Under the pieces are notes generated by a model. That model saw only the letters and a list, made by a program, of their open reading frames with translations. It searched no databases and had not been told where the DNA came from. Shown piece by piece: positions 12,517 through 24,074 of a stretch of 54,859 nt of DNA. The DNA lies in contig JAMYHX010000288.1 in the NCBI GenBank assembly GCA_025529335.1, forward strand, positions 1-54,859. The letters run 5' to 3'. Each line of letters starts with the position of its first letter. Position 1 is the first letter of the stretch. The translations under genes and the position numbers were made by a program. The DNA is from Rhizopus sp. PT2906 (taxonomy: Eukaryota; Mucoromycota; Mucoromycetes; Mucorales; Rhizopodaceae).

Positions 12517-13723
12517 TCACTCTGGTTCTAATATAACTTCTGCCATCATTCCTTCCTTAAGGTCATTTGCCAGAATCTCTTCTGCTCTCGGTAAATCATC
12601 CGAAGAGACAAGCACGTTTGCGCTCTTGAATGTACTCAAATACAACAAGTTCATGTGAGCAGCTAAAGGACGTGAGATGGACCAGACAATACCGCATCGA
12701 TCGAGATTAGAACCAGCTAAATTGACCTGGATTACGCGGTACCTCGGTGACTCTTCATCCTGGAAGATATCTGCTTCTGAAAAGAGGTCTAGGATGGCTT
12801 GATTAGCAATAAGTGAAATTCCTTCATTTGATGCTGTATATGAAAAGAACCTAAAGAAAGAGAGAGAGCATTATTTGCCTTGTTCACATGATACGCTTCC
12901 CAAATACCTCCTACTATCACCATCAGGCGTGATCAGTTCTGGATATGACAAAATCTTAAGTACAGTCATGGCCCACTCTGACCGTAGATGAGGGTTCAAT
13001 CCGACACATTGAAGTTCGTCTGTCAAGACTGATTTTTCGAAATCCTCCTCTTTCAAATCCTCCTGACTTGTATGGCTACTAGACGGAGGTGAATCACCTA
13101 AATAAGATTCTAGCGAATCTTGATCAAATTGATATCCTAATTGCCCTAGCAATTCTATCGCCTGTCTCAGTCGTCTCTCCTTGATCTATATATACAGTGT
13201 TACATATCTTGAATTCAATCTTTTATTGACATTTACCAGCACATAGTCCGTTTGATACGTCGACATGTAAAAAATCGAAAATTTACCCTGGGCTAAGGGT
13301 TCAGATATATCACTGATTCGTTTTCCACTTGCACCTACAACAATACAACAATTCAATTTCCGCACATGACTCAAGGTGTATACCTTACCTTGTCCACCCT
13401 CATCATCCACTTGCAATACTCGGTAGATATCATTTGAATACTTCATATCGTGACATTGTGTCATGGTCAGTGGTGGAATAAAGTCTTGGTCGATCACTTG
13501 TTTATTGGCTACAATGGATATCTCAAAAGCATTTTCTGTAAATGAAAAAAAATAATTTAGGCTATGGCTCAAGTTAATCTTTGATGTCCTTTTAAAAGCT
13601 CGATTAAACTTACTCGTTCATGTCTTGAAAGAAACAGGCCTTGACAATGGCATGGGTGACGTGGTGTAAGTGCGATCTAGGAAAATGAAGTAACTTCACC
13701 TTGCATGGTAAAATGGAGATCAT
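12517..13723 (-). CDS. CASTOR/GATS-like tandem ACT-domain protein
   Basis: Five exons, 330 aa: 13723-13614, 13561-13389, 13334-13237, 13185-12908, 12850-12517. CASTOR1 has about the same length. Two matching halves are visible: FFSFTENAFEISIVAN ... DISEPLAQGKFSIFYMSTY in the first, FFSYTASNEGISLIAN ... SISRPLAAHMNLLYLSTF in the second. That is the ACT pair of metazoan CASTOR arginine sensors (which bind GATOR2 upstream of TORC1). LKILSYPELI precedes the second unit, as in that family. The two halves are joined by an acidic, Ser-rich linker. A cytosolic amino-acid sensing role is inferred; ligand and partner are not readable. The stop TGA is followed by TAATAAA. Confidence 0.8.
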
Positions 13724-13822
13724 TGAAAAGAAAAGAAGAAATTCAAAAAAAAGACAGAGTTGGGTTATTTATTCAGTTTGTGCAACTATAAACAAAAAAG
13801 GAAGGTAAAAAGCTATAATACA

Positions 13823-15436
13823 TTATGATTTCTTTGCAGCAATCATGTCTCGTAAGATATGCCTTAGGTAAGTTTTGTAGATGGATATCGCACTGGGTGG
13901 TGGCTTAGGATAAACTAAACCTTGATGTTCGGCATCTTGTGATCTTGCATACCAAGTATCGTATTGACGAAAGAACTCTGTATGCACATATAGTAACGTT
14001 TCTTGTACGACAGGGAAAAGTGATACAGTCCACACTTCACTATTTAATTGTCCCTTGACTTCAATGATATTGTCATGTTGTTCTGCTGGCCACATCCTTG
14101 TTTCGTCATCAAGTATCAGCGGAAGAGCAAACCCTGAACCGAGTGACTGGTCACGAAGAGCACAAAATGAGTAAAGCGCCTGTAGGTCTTTGGGTGGTCT
14201 GCCAGGTTCGGGAGATGTACGGATATAGTCATGCTCGGCTCTAGCTGAATACAGGATACCCTTGATCCATACACGATTAGGATCTAGCACATCAATTACA
14301 TTTTCAACATAGTTTTGGTCACTATTATACACATGAGTTCTTTTGTCATTATTATTATTTCTTGCCTTACCCTAGTGAACAGACAGAGATATCAAACAGT
14401 TGTTGCGCCCATTCCAGAAATTCACGCACACGCTCTGTCAAGACGACTCGTTTACCATCCTTAAGGACAGCCACACGATCTTCGCATTTGGGTATATCTG
14501 CTTCTGGCACAAATCGTCCATTTTCGTTACCCACTAATCGTACTAGGGTATCATCCAAATCAAGTACAAGTGGTAATTTACGATGACGAACCAATTCATG
14601 TACGCAATCTTTCACATTACGTACCATGTCTATTTGTCGAATTAGAAATCCAAACATATAGCCTCTATATCTATTTTATGGTTAGTCTCATATCTATCAT
14701 TTTTCTCTGTTTTCTTACTCTGCTGTATCTCTTGATGGCTTTATATGCAGTTCCCAGACTTCTCCTTCTTGTGTCTTCATTTCAAATGATGCTGTCTTTC
14801 TTAAACCAGACAAATCTTTGACCCAAGCATGTTCAGGTAATCGAAAGATAAATGTAGGCTGAATATTTCTTTTGGCCAACATCACAAAGACGCCTCGAGC
14901 ATGAACTCGCTGCAGCTCATAATTGGGCTCGAGCAATAACGTTCTCGGTTCAAAGCCTTGGTACATAATTTCATGTGTCTCGAGTTCAATCTCTGGTTGG
15001 GTATACTGCGGGTCAAGTCTAATTCGTTTATGTTGATGGATAGGTACGGATCTGAGTGATAGCTTGGGCCGCCACTCTTTGATACGAGGCAGGGGGTCTC
15101 CAAAGAGAATAGATGATGTTTGTGGTGACGGTGTTATGGTGGTTACTGTAGTGGTATCTTTTATATGTTAACAACAAAAAGACACTTTTTATATATCATG
15201 TATTTACCTCGGTCTCGTTTTAAGGATCCATTCAATCTGTTTGGATCTCTCGCTTTAACGGTATTTAAGGAAGCGCTCAATTGATAAAGGGCCTAAAGTT
15301 ATATAATCATCTGGGTTAATGTGACTCGCTTAGAACGTTTTTCTCTCTCTCCTTTTTTTGATGTTACAGTTTTATCATTGCCCATCATAGTGGGTCTCAG
15401 GTGGTTTTCTTTTGGCCTTGAAGGGCCATTCAGCAT
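13823..15436 (-). CDS. FCP1/CPL-like RNA polymerase II CTD phosphatase
   Basis: Five exons, 463 aa: 15436-15368, 15292-15208, 15157-14719, 14670-14371, 14321-13823. The catalytic NIF/FCPH domain begins near 205, with the DLDDT nucleophile motif at 235-239 in the context KLPLVLDLDDTLVR. It continues with REFLEWAQQLFDISVCSLGDQ, a PNRVWIKG loop and PLILDDETRMWPA, which supplies the second Asp pair. This follows plant CPL1/2 and FCP1, which dephosphorylate the Pol II CTD. No BRCT domain follows; the chain ends in a helical tail after DTWYARS. The N-terminal 190 residues contain a predicted beta-rich section (RVHARGVFVML, FIFRLPE) that I do not recognise. The first exon is inferred from splice phase. 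Confidence 0.82.
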
Positions 15437-15888
15437 ATTAGATAAATCCATTTATATGTATATATATATATATATATATCAAGGCAAAAAAATAGTAAAA
15501 GAAGGGGGGGAAAGAAGAGGAAAGGGGAGAGTAGACAACACGCGCTTATATATACTGAATAATAACAAATTTACAACAAAGAAAAAAAAAAAAGAAGGGG
15601 TACGAAGAAAAAAGGGAATTGAAAAAAAAAAAAAGTTCGGAATTTGAAAGCTTTTTAGGTGAAATAAAGTGGTAGAAAGAGGGAAAAAAGAGTGGGAGGG
15701 GTCTGATGATCCTTGCGAGGTTTATATAGGGAGAGCTCTGTGACTTTCAACTGGGTTTTATTTTACAAGTTTTCAATTGAAATTCGTCTGTAAAGAATTA
15801 CTTGTGTGCCAAGACGAAAGAGTTACATTATTCAAAACAAATATGAAAAGTAATCATCTCAAAGGAAAAAAAAAGACAGAATACTGTA
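15437..15888. repeat. intergenic with (AT)n and A/G-rich tracts
   Basis: Between the phosphatase start and the lipase end. It contains a TA dinucleotide run at about 15452-15479 and several A and GA-rich runs to 15680. No coding frame is convincing. It probably carries the phosphatase promoter on the minus strand. Confidence 0.5.
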
Positions 15889-17825
15889 TCATTTTAGTTT
15901 TATTTGGTATAGTTTCTGAATAGCTTGTTCATACAAATAAGGTGAATGATCCATAAACATGGTACGAGAAAAGACAATTTCCGAAAATCTAGCGTGCACA
16001 TCATCACAGCGACTGAGACGCACCTTTCCATTCTCTGTTGTGATCAGATAGACAGTGCCTGGAGGATACATCTTTTCTGCGTTCATATCAGCGCGCATGG
16101 TCTTGATCATTGCCCAAAACCATTGATCTTCATCGTCATCTTGTTCTTCTTCTTGGCGCTTCTTCATTCTCTGCATCACTCTCGATATGATCTCTTCTGT
16201 CACATTATCTTCAGCATGAAGATTTCTCGCGACGTTTTTAAAGTCCTGGAGTAGACCTAAACTGAGGGAGCTGACAAAATCGTAGCCGTGTACGACGGTG
16301 GTGACGAGTCCCTGGCAATAGTGACTGAGATCGAGCGACATGACGCCAGGAGGACCATAGGCGTAGCAGTGTATGGATCGGCCAGGTGGCAGACCGGACT
16401 GTGACGACGTTGTGAACTTGGCGCCCCTTTTTTGGCTCCAGAGGACCGTGAGCAAACTGGCGACACCTCCGCCCAAGGAGTGGCCACAGAGAATGAGACC
16501 ATAGTCGGGATACATCGTCATGCCTTGTCGGATCTTTTGGAATACTTTGCCCTTTTGTTTAGCGAGAAGTTGAGCGGCCTTGAGCATGCCGCTGTGTGCC
16601 ATAAAGACTTGGTTGGTCGCGGGCACGGTGAATTCGGAATAATCAAAGCTAAGATCGGTCAAGAGGTCGCTAAGGCCAAGAGTGCCTCGACAGGTTAAGA
16701 CAATCGCTTTGGCTGTGTGATCGACGGTGACGTAGTGCACGAGTGCATTTAGTGCAGGGTTTTTCAAAAAAGGTGAAGGATCGGTGTAGGTTGATAGCAG
16801 GATGTCTTGAACAGAATTGTTTGTATGATGAGCAAAGGCATGATGGTTTGGGTGATGGTCGTTGGGTAATGTCGCAGGAATATCGCCAATACCTAGGATA
16901 CGCATGAATGATTCTCCGTAAGCAGCACTGGCGTATCTGATGAAATGTGCAATGGGGTATAACATCGGCATGGAATTACATTTTTTGGTTTCGTCGCAAT
17001 AAAATTGAACCGGTATCGAAAACCGGCGCTGGGTATGGTAGGTGGAATAATAAGGTGGTGGGGCATCTTCGTTGAGCTTGAACTGAAGGACATGTCTCTG
17101 TCTTTCTTCAGGGTCTTCTCCCACGTTGGCTTCCCATAGTAAGGTTGAGGGTATCGTTCGTCGCTTATAAGTGACATTTTGAAGGACAGCAAACGCAGTT
17201 AACGCCTTGGTCAGGCCAGTCAGGACAGCTATTCTACCTGCTTTGGCAAGGTCAAAGTCTGGGTCATGCAGGAACTCTTTGTTAAGGCGTGTGATGATAT
17301 AAGCTATTGCGCGTGATGTTTCATTGGATCCAAAGATATTGTCGAATATGCGCACTGACTCCTCAGCTGCCTAAGCCAAAAAAAAAATGTATAAATATAG
17401 AATACAAAAATTAATTAGGGTGCGCGCGCAGTCCCTACCTTTAAAGTGGACTGAATCGTCCGTGAGGTAAACTGGATACCAGAGATGGCCAAAAGCTCAG
17501 CCAATGAAAACGTATGACTAACCCAGTCTAATCCTGCATTGGTATATTTCTCTAGTGTTTTTATAAATAGATTGTCTTGGTCGTTTGAATGTAAATGTTT
17601 TGCAGTAGAAATAGCATGTGTGATAGCGTTCCTGGAAAGACAAAGAGACATTGAAGTGCCATATTTGGCTGCACCAAAGATAGTATCCACAAGTAAAGAA
17701 GAGCATTTTAATGATACTCGTGTAGCTAACGAGACTGTGGTGACCATACTTGCTACATTCTGCGGTAGTAAAGAAGGTTCATGATATGATATGACTGAGG
17801 ATTCATTGTTTATATTCGTTGCCAT
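15889..17825 (-). CDS. class 3 lipase, sn-1 diacylglycerol lipase-like
   Basis: Two exons, 622 aa: 17825-17439 and 17370-15889. The alpha/beta-hydrolase core shows CRGTLGLSDLLTDL, the Asp lid region, then LILCGHSLGGGVASLL with the nucleophile Ser near residue 427, and YAYGPPGV, HGYDFVSSLSLG and PPGTVYLI. The catalytic Asp is probably in the HGYDFVS segment and the His in the late MDHSPYLYE. This order is that of fungal and animal diacylglycerol lipases. The N-terminal 130 residues are Ser/Thr/Ala-rich helices in place of the four-helix membrane block of animal DAGL, so it may be peripheral. An acidic loop (EEEQDDDEDQ) sits between the catalytic parts. The likely role is hydrolysis of diacylglycerol or triacylglycerol. 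Confidence 0.88.
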
Positions 17826-19637
17826 AAAAATTTAAAAATGAGAAAAGAAAAAAAAAAAAAGAGAAAGAAAGGGGAAACGGAGAAAAATAAATTTCCTTTT
17901 TATAAATTTAAATTTGGTTGGGGTTCTGTTTCTATGATAATATATATTTTTTACAAAAGAGGGGGATCTGCACTCTATATAAATATATGAAATGATCATT
18001 ATGTCACATGAGCCTTACACACACATTCAATGGGGTCCCTTTGAAGTTACAAAAAGTGGAGAAATATGTTCTCATGACTTTTTGTGTACATCGTTGTTAC
18101 ACATAGTTCTTTTCTCTATTTTATTTTTTTTATATGGCGTTGGTACACAAAAGATACGGTGAGATGACTATAGATCCTCCAAACCGGGGCTTTTATTTCC
18201 AGCTAGAATACAATAAAAATGTATTCTTATACCAAAAAAAAAGAAAAGTACTTTGGGTGGCGATACCGACAGGATATTCATCAGTAACCCCAAAAGCATC
18301 ACACATCCGCCGTCTTTTGGCTTTTGTGCCAGCGTTGTTACTGCCGGTCGTTCCTATGACAATAGGATTTGACTCCGCTCCGGCCCTGGATGTTGTTTCC
18401 TTTTCTGTATCAAGGTTCTTTTTGCATTGATTGGAGGGAATGCAAAAGTGTTATCAATCCCTCAAAGGCATTTGAAATGAGTTTTTTTTTCGATTGTTGG
18501 ATAAAACTACCTATAATTAGGGTTAGGTTGTATCTCTTTTCAGGACGCATGTTGAATAAGCTCCAAAAAATGATTTTTTATTGATTCATGTGCTTTACTA
18601 AAGATGCTATTGTAACGTGGTTGTCAGTGTTTTCCCATATTTGTCAGATATAGACTGTGAGAAGATCACGATTTACATTATATAGTAAACCCTTGGTGAA
18701 ATTATAAAATAACCCAAGCATATGTACAGCGGGAAGGGAGCATAATATTTACAATCTAAAAAGGCGTCTGTATAAATTTTCTTTTTTGAATAGTGATTTT
18801 CTTAAAGAATAAACTCTTTGAACTGAATGGGGTTGCCAATGTCGGGATTTGGATGCCACATGGTACTAATAATAATAGAATAGCATTTGAATGTAACATA
18901 TCGAGATTTTAACTTACAGTTCCCCAAAACCAAGGGAGGAACGTTATTCGGTGAGCATAGCGGATAGATAAAATCTGAAAGTAAAGAGAACCATGGGGGG
19001 GAACGTCCCATTTAAAGTTGTCTAAATACTCCACAAGCCCTTTTCGGCACAGTATAAACTACTGAGCGAGTAAATTCGTGTACCCGTTTTGCGAAGAAGC
19101 TTGGTCATTGTTTCTTCATTGATGCATCATATGTATAAATAGATCATTTTCTCTTTCGTACATTGTTTCACTCTTCTTTCTATATAAAACAGGATTATAA
19201 TGCCCTAAAGATAACTCTCTTCACAGTAAAAGGAAATAGAATCAATAAAAGAACTACAAGACCATTGTCCGGAATAAACAAGGACTTTACACAAACATGG
19301 AATAGCAACTATAATGAATGACTTTGCATACCCCTTCTTCAACACGGGATAAAGATTAAAAAAAGTGCTCTGGCGTAATATTTGAACTAAATGAAGGAAG
19401 CGCGATGTTGGCATATCTCGACTTTTTAGACTCTGCTTGATAACATGTCAAAGCATCTTTAAAATGAAAAAAGAGGATATTTCAAAAGAAGGGCAAGTTG
19501 ATGCACTTAACTTTGAAATGATGACTATGAGACAACTTATTGCACTTGTCTATAATAAATACATGTTTTCAGCAGATATATTTTCTGGTCCTTTTTGAAA
19601 AAATGATTATTTCTATTTTGACATTTTAATTGATTTA
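17826..19637. other. 1.8-kb intergenic region with an open-frame relic
   Basis: Separates the divergent lipase and TELO2 genes. The first 200 bases are A/T-rich and likely hold the lipase promoter. An 86-codon stop-free frame on the minus strand (18450-18193) is described separately. Around 18980-18860 on the minus strand a short stretch has splice-like borders (TTTACTTTCAG acceptor, GTAAGT donor, TTATTATTAG acceptor) but encodes nothing I recognise. The rest shows no clear signal. Confidence 0.4.
18193..18450 (-). pseudogene. stop-free relic frame, unrecognised, probably old gene or transposon fragment
   Basis: Open for 86 codons with no usable initiator. The composition looks like protein rather than noise: IVIGTTGSNNAGTKAKRRR followed by MCDAFGVTDEYPVGIATQS, with normal codon use and higher GC than its surroundings. 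No upstream exon can be joined with confidence. It may be a degenerated exon of an insertion. I do not recognise the family. Confidence 0.3.
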
Positions 19638-22627
19638 ATGACCACCACACAAGAGTTCATCGCTCAACTCGATCAATTGACACATGCCGACGGTTTAGAC
19701 GAGGTCCTTGAATGCATTCAAATACCTCTTGGCTGGCTTAACATTACAGAGTCACCACTAACAGCATCACAACAATTAGCTTTGGTTCAGCACAAAGCGT
19801 GGAGAAGACACTTGTGGCATCTCTTTCACACAATCTTGCCTAATTGGACCTTTTCGTTAAGCCCATATAAAGAAAAGCTACTCTCGACCTTGTGGCTTAA
19901 AGATCAACGACCTGAGATCGGCGCTGTGATGGCCAAAACTAGCTTGACAGTTTTATTAGAGTGCATTACCCAAGAAGTGCCCTTGGATACCCTCGAAACC
20001 TATACAGCCGGTTTAAAGCATGTCACATTAGGCGCATATAAGCTGTACCCTTCCCAGATAGAACATGATCAAGTTGACCTGTTTTGCTCTTTGCTCTGTT
20101 CTGTTCCCGGTCGACTCGTTAACGCGTTTGGTGGTCACCAGCAGAGCGAAGCCTGGTATAGCGACAAGCAGTTTTATCCAAAGTTGGCCAAATTGGCTGC
20201 ACAGCATGCATCGCAATCCGTTGGATTCACGTCTCAGCTGCTCTGTAAGATGATACGACAAGGGTATGAAGGTATTTAGTAAAGAAAAGAAGCCTTGTTC
20301 TATCAAAGCTTGACGTAAACGTTCAATAGATAGTGTTATTGCATCCATAATTCCGGTCGCCATTCAATCATCAGACGTCTTCCCAGCCATCTTTGAACGC
20401 ATGTATAATACGTTATCCTCATTTGATACTGTTATTAAATCAATTTTGCATTATGGACTCACTCATCATATCCGTGCTCATCAAATCGCATGCATCTTGT
20501 TTACGTCGCAAGAGCAGACACGCATCAAAGACTTTCTTATGTGCGCTCTCGTTCGGCTAGCCAGATGGAGTTTAGCAGATCAAACATTGGCCAGGCTGGC
20601 CACTGCCACGGCCAAACACGCTGGCCTGAATGATTGGATAGAATGCACGAAGCAGGTGATTCATGCTTGGTCAGATACAGTCTTTATCAAGCATGCATCA
20701 TTGCGAGAGAAAAGATGTAATTAAAGTTTAAAGGGAATAACATGGTGATATTGAACCTTATTATTATAGATGTGTCTACAAGCGTTCTGGTGCTTTTGAG
20801 CTATTTGGAAGATGACGACATCAGATACCATATCATGCCTGATACCCGACTCATTCGAAGCGTCTCATTCTACTTGGATAGCGGGGATATAGAAACAGCC
20901 AAACTAGGAGCTCTTGTGGCAGAAGCAACGTCGAGTAGAATAGATAAAGAGAATGCTTTGAATATGGGATTATTAGATGAGGATAAGGAGTTACAGGCGC
21001 TTAGACAGATTGTGTTCAAGACGGAAGGTAAAGCGTATATGTGTATGTAACAAGGAAGTTGACTGAAGTCATGTGGGTATTGTTATTAGAGGATGACGAA
21101 CAGGACAAACAGGTGGTACCTGCTGCTTCTTTTGAAGAAGAACAAGAAGATACAGACGAGGAAGAGAAAGAGATGGAGTTGGACCCAGACGCCGCTTATC
21201 ACCCACAAGATGACAGTAAGCGTTGTTCATTTTTGTTTTATTATTACTTACTCTTTATCTCTCTGTCAAGGCGATGATGAATTTCAGGCTTATGCCATGG
21301 AGGATGAGTCGGACGATGAAGGAGTTCGACGTGATCAAGAGTCCAAAGAGATGTCTAAAAAACCTGCGTAAGAGCATGTATATTTTTAATGCACAAGAGA
21401 TTCTAAGGGGCGTGTGCAACGTGTACATAGGTTTGTACAAGACTTGGTTCGGTATCTTCGTCGTACAGAAGACCCAGTCAGTTTAAGGAATGGATTAAAT
21501 GAAGCAGAAGCGATTATCCGAAAATCAATAGGAGTTGGAACAACTCTAAGTAAGTATATATGAGTCTTTTTTTGGGACTATAAGAAGAGATAGTAATGAT
21601 GATTTATTAGAGGAATGTGGACAGGAACTGGCGAAATATCTTGTGTATTTTCCAGAGACGTACGAGATTGAGGACTTTAGACAGTTACAACAAGATGCGC
21701 TTCAAGCATTAATAGTGGGCGCACCAGATGTGGTTACAGGGTAAAGAATAACTGATGATTCTGTTTTGATATAATGCTTATATTCATAAGATACATAATT
21801 GATCTAATGTATGATCGAAATACAAATATGGGGCAAGTACAAACCATATTAGCCTCAATTGCATTGGCTGTGAGAGAGTTGGCAGGATGGGTGCCTGTAG
21901 ATAAAACAAAGGGGACGGAAAAACAAATAGATGCCTTAGCAGACCAATTGGGCGTGTCTCTATTTGTTTCCAAAAGAATAGAACTTGAAAGGAATCGACC
22001 CAAAGCACAAAAGAATCGCCTGGCTGGGCTAGCGGGGCCTGTCTTCTTTTTCCCTTTACTCGTCGGATGGTGGGAAGGATCCCAAGGCCGATTGAAGTAT
22101 GGTTTATAAAATGCACATGTTTATGTACTTACTTGCTGTATAGGTACTGGATTGGAAATAATCCCAATGTGGTTGAAAGGTTCATTATGACCTTAAATAT
22201 TATTATGCACAGTTCAAGTAAGTTGCTGATATAGAGGAGCATAAAGCTGATACTCATCACAATCCTTCTTCCAAAGCAAATACACCCGATAAACGTCGTA
22301 TTGTCAGAGAATATTTTGAATTTGCGTTTTCTATGCGATATTTTCAAGCTACTCAGTGTCAAAAGGCATTACTCTTGGGCATTGAAACCATTCTGAACGT
22401 GAGTTACAAGGGACAAGAATCACTGCTATTTAATGACTTTATGAGTGAATTGATCAATACAAAGGAATGGCTTGAAGGTAAAAAGAAATCGAGTTTTTAT
22501 AGAAATGATAAGTTAACCAGTGACAGTAGAGATCATACATTCGTCTGTGGAAGATAAAATACAAATGCTAGCAGCTAAAATTTTATTACGACTAGCGGAA
22601 ATAAACAAAGAGCAACTTTTAACCTAA
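19638..22627 (+). CDS. tel2: TELO2 / Tel2 PIKK-chaperone subunit
   Basis: Eleven-exon model, 821 aa: 19638-20271, 20330-20716, 20770-21027, 21090-21215, 21271-21367, 21398-21549, 21611-21740, 21791-22096, 22144-22217, 22277-22477, 22527-22627. All phases close. The chain is an all-helical HEAT-like repeat protein. An acidic break (DEEEKEMELDPD, then MEDESDDEG) separates the two solenoids, as in Tel2. The C-terminal half has RRTEDPVSLRNGLNEAE, YLVYFPETYEIEDFRQLQ, YDRNTNMGQ and GPVFFFPLLVGW, the conserved Telomere_reg-2 segment. With Tti1 and Tti2 it stabilises ATM, ATR, mTOR and related kinases together with Hsp90. The intron before exon 10 uses the acceptor TTCCAAAG, because the nearer AG would leave only a 17-nt intron. 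Confidence 0.85.
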
Positions 22628-24074
22628 ATGAACTTTTTAGAGCAAATGTAAACAATGAGACTAGATAGTTACAAACTATTATGGTTATTTTGTATTTTTT
22701 TTTTTTTTTTTTTTTACATCTTTTGCATCACTGTTCTGTGTAATAAGATATACTCTGTTTGTGAATCATTTGATCTAACAAACAACCATCTTCTTCTCTC
22801 TTTTATTCTTGAATCCCCATTACAATCAGAGTGATAAATGCTAGTGAGGATGGTAGGACCCTACAGAGATAAATAAATAACATAGGTGATTATGCTTAGA
22901 CACATTAGGGCAATAATAGATTAAGAATATATGGAAGCTAGAGGGCTGCATTCAACCATTATACAATGTATCATCACGCGTTTGCATTTTCAAAGTTTAT
23001 ATTTCTGATGGGAATTCAAAGCAAATGATGACCTTTACCGTTCAAAACGATGTCAGTAAGGACACTTTTTAAGAAATGCCTTTGTATTCAGTTTTATATT
23101 TGAAATGGACAGATAAGTCAATAACTTTCGAATTAGATTCTTTATAAAAGCTGAATACTATATATAATGTCGTCATTGACGTTATTATAATACATCGTTG
23201 TTGTCAGGTTAATTATTATTATTATTCTTATCAGATATGATAGATTCATATTAAATACACGCCAAAAGAATTGCTATAGTAATGAAGACAGCACGGATTC
23301 TGAAGAAGGGAGGAAGAAGAAAAGAAGCTAAGGAAGCAGCAACTACTGATGCTTTCTTGCTAGTGCGTAACTTGAGAAAAGAGAAGAAGAAAAAAAAAAG
23401 AAAAGATGCAGTGCTAAAACAAGAGCTTATTAGAGAAATAGGTTGTATACTTTGAAAACATGGATTCAATGTTATGTTACTTGTCGAGATTCGGAACATC
23501 AAAAATGCGTCCTAGTGTGTACTCTCCATTAAACTAGGACCAAACTACCGGCCTTTCCGTTATTTGTCACGATCTTTTAAGGTATGACACACAAATGATT
23601 TAGAATCAACATCCAAATACAACTAGTACCAACCAAAAATGTTTGAAGACCGAGGCGACTAACCACGCTCAAAGAAGACTCTGGAGCCGGGACCTAAACT
23701 TTAGACATATTCTCACGTCGTTAAGAAGCAGTGGCTCTTGCCCTGAACATTTTACATGGCAGCAAGGAGAGCTCAAAATAAGAAAGACAAGTCCTCATTA
23801 AGTCCTGCAGGAAACCTTATGACGGTAAGTGAAGTATTTAATTAAAATAAGCCTAGTCTTGTTGTCTACATCTGTTCAAAAATAACTGCATTCGCTTAGT
23901 GATTAATTTGCCACGTGTTTTATTCTTTGGAAGCCCTTTTGTGTTATTTGTGTGATAAAGAAAGATAAAAAGAGATAGGAAAGGATCCTCTCTCCGTCAT
24001 AAAACTTTTTTGTTCTCCTCCTCTTCTTTTTTATTCCGGTGGAGCTTAGAGGTTTTTTCTTCTTTTTTTTATTT
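22628..24074. other. 1.4-kb intergenic region holding a Fanzor-like relic
   Basis: Downstream of TELO2: a T tract (about 22698-22715) and AT-rich DNA with no gene. From about 23280 the base composition rises toward protein-like. A short ATG frame (23282-23458, about 58 codons, extremely Lys/Arg-rich) is followed by the relic annotated at 23450-23805. The last 200 bases, with pyrimidine and T runs, are the probable leader of the DUF8032-like gene. Confidence 0.45.
23450..23805 (+). pseudogene. decayed Fanzor/TnpB-like C-terminal fragment
   Basis: One reading frame, interrupted by two stop codons, carries two landmarks in the order and spacing of OrfB/TnpB-type nucleases. At 23484-23514 is RFGTSKMRPSV, resembling the DEFRTSK-C-x-x-C entry to the zinc ribbon, with both cysteine codons altered. 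At 23673-23750 is RRLWSRDLNFRHILTSL, resembling the W-N-R-D-x-N-A RuvC-III motif and the following helix, with a small deletion after the Asn. Fanzor proteins are eukaryotic RNA-guided nucleases related to TnpB; this copy is dead. Assignment rests on motif pattern only, without a search. Confidence 0.5.

Noticed and set aside
13535..13615. Apparent frameshift between exons 1 and 2 of the CASTOR-like gene
   Set aside because: It arises only if the TTTACAG acceptor is used. The CCATAG acceptor at 13562 gives matching phase and restores the FFSFTEN motif.
22218..22276. 17-nt intron ending at the first AG in the TELO2 gene
   Set aside because: Too short to be spliced. The acceptor TTCCAAAG gives a 59-nt intron and keeps the frame with conserved text after it.
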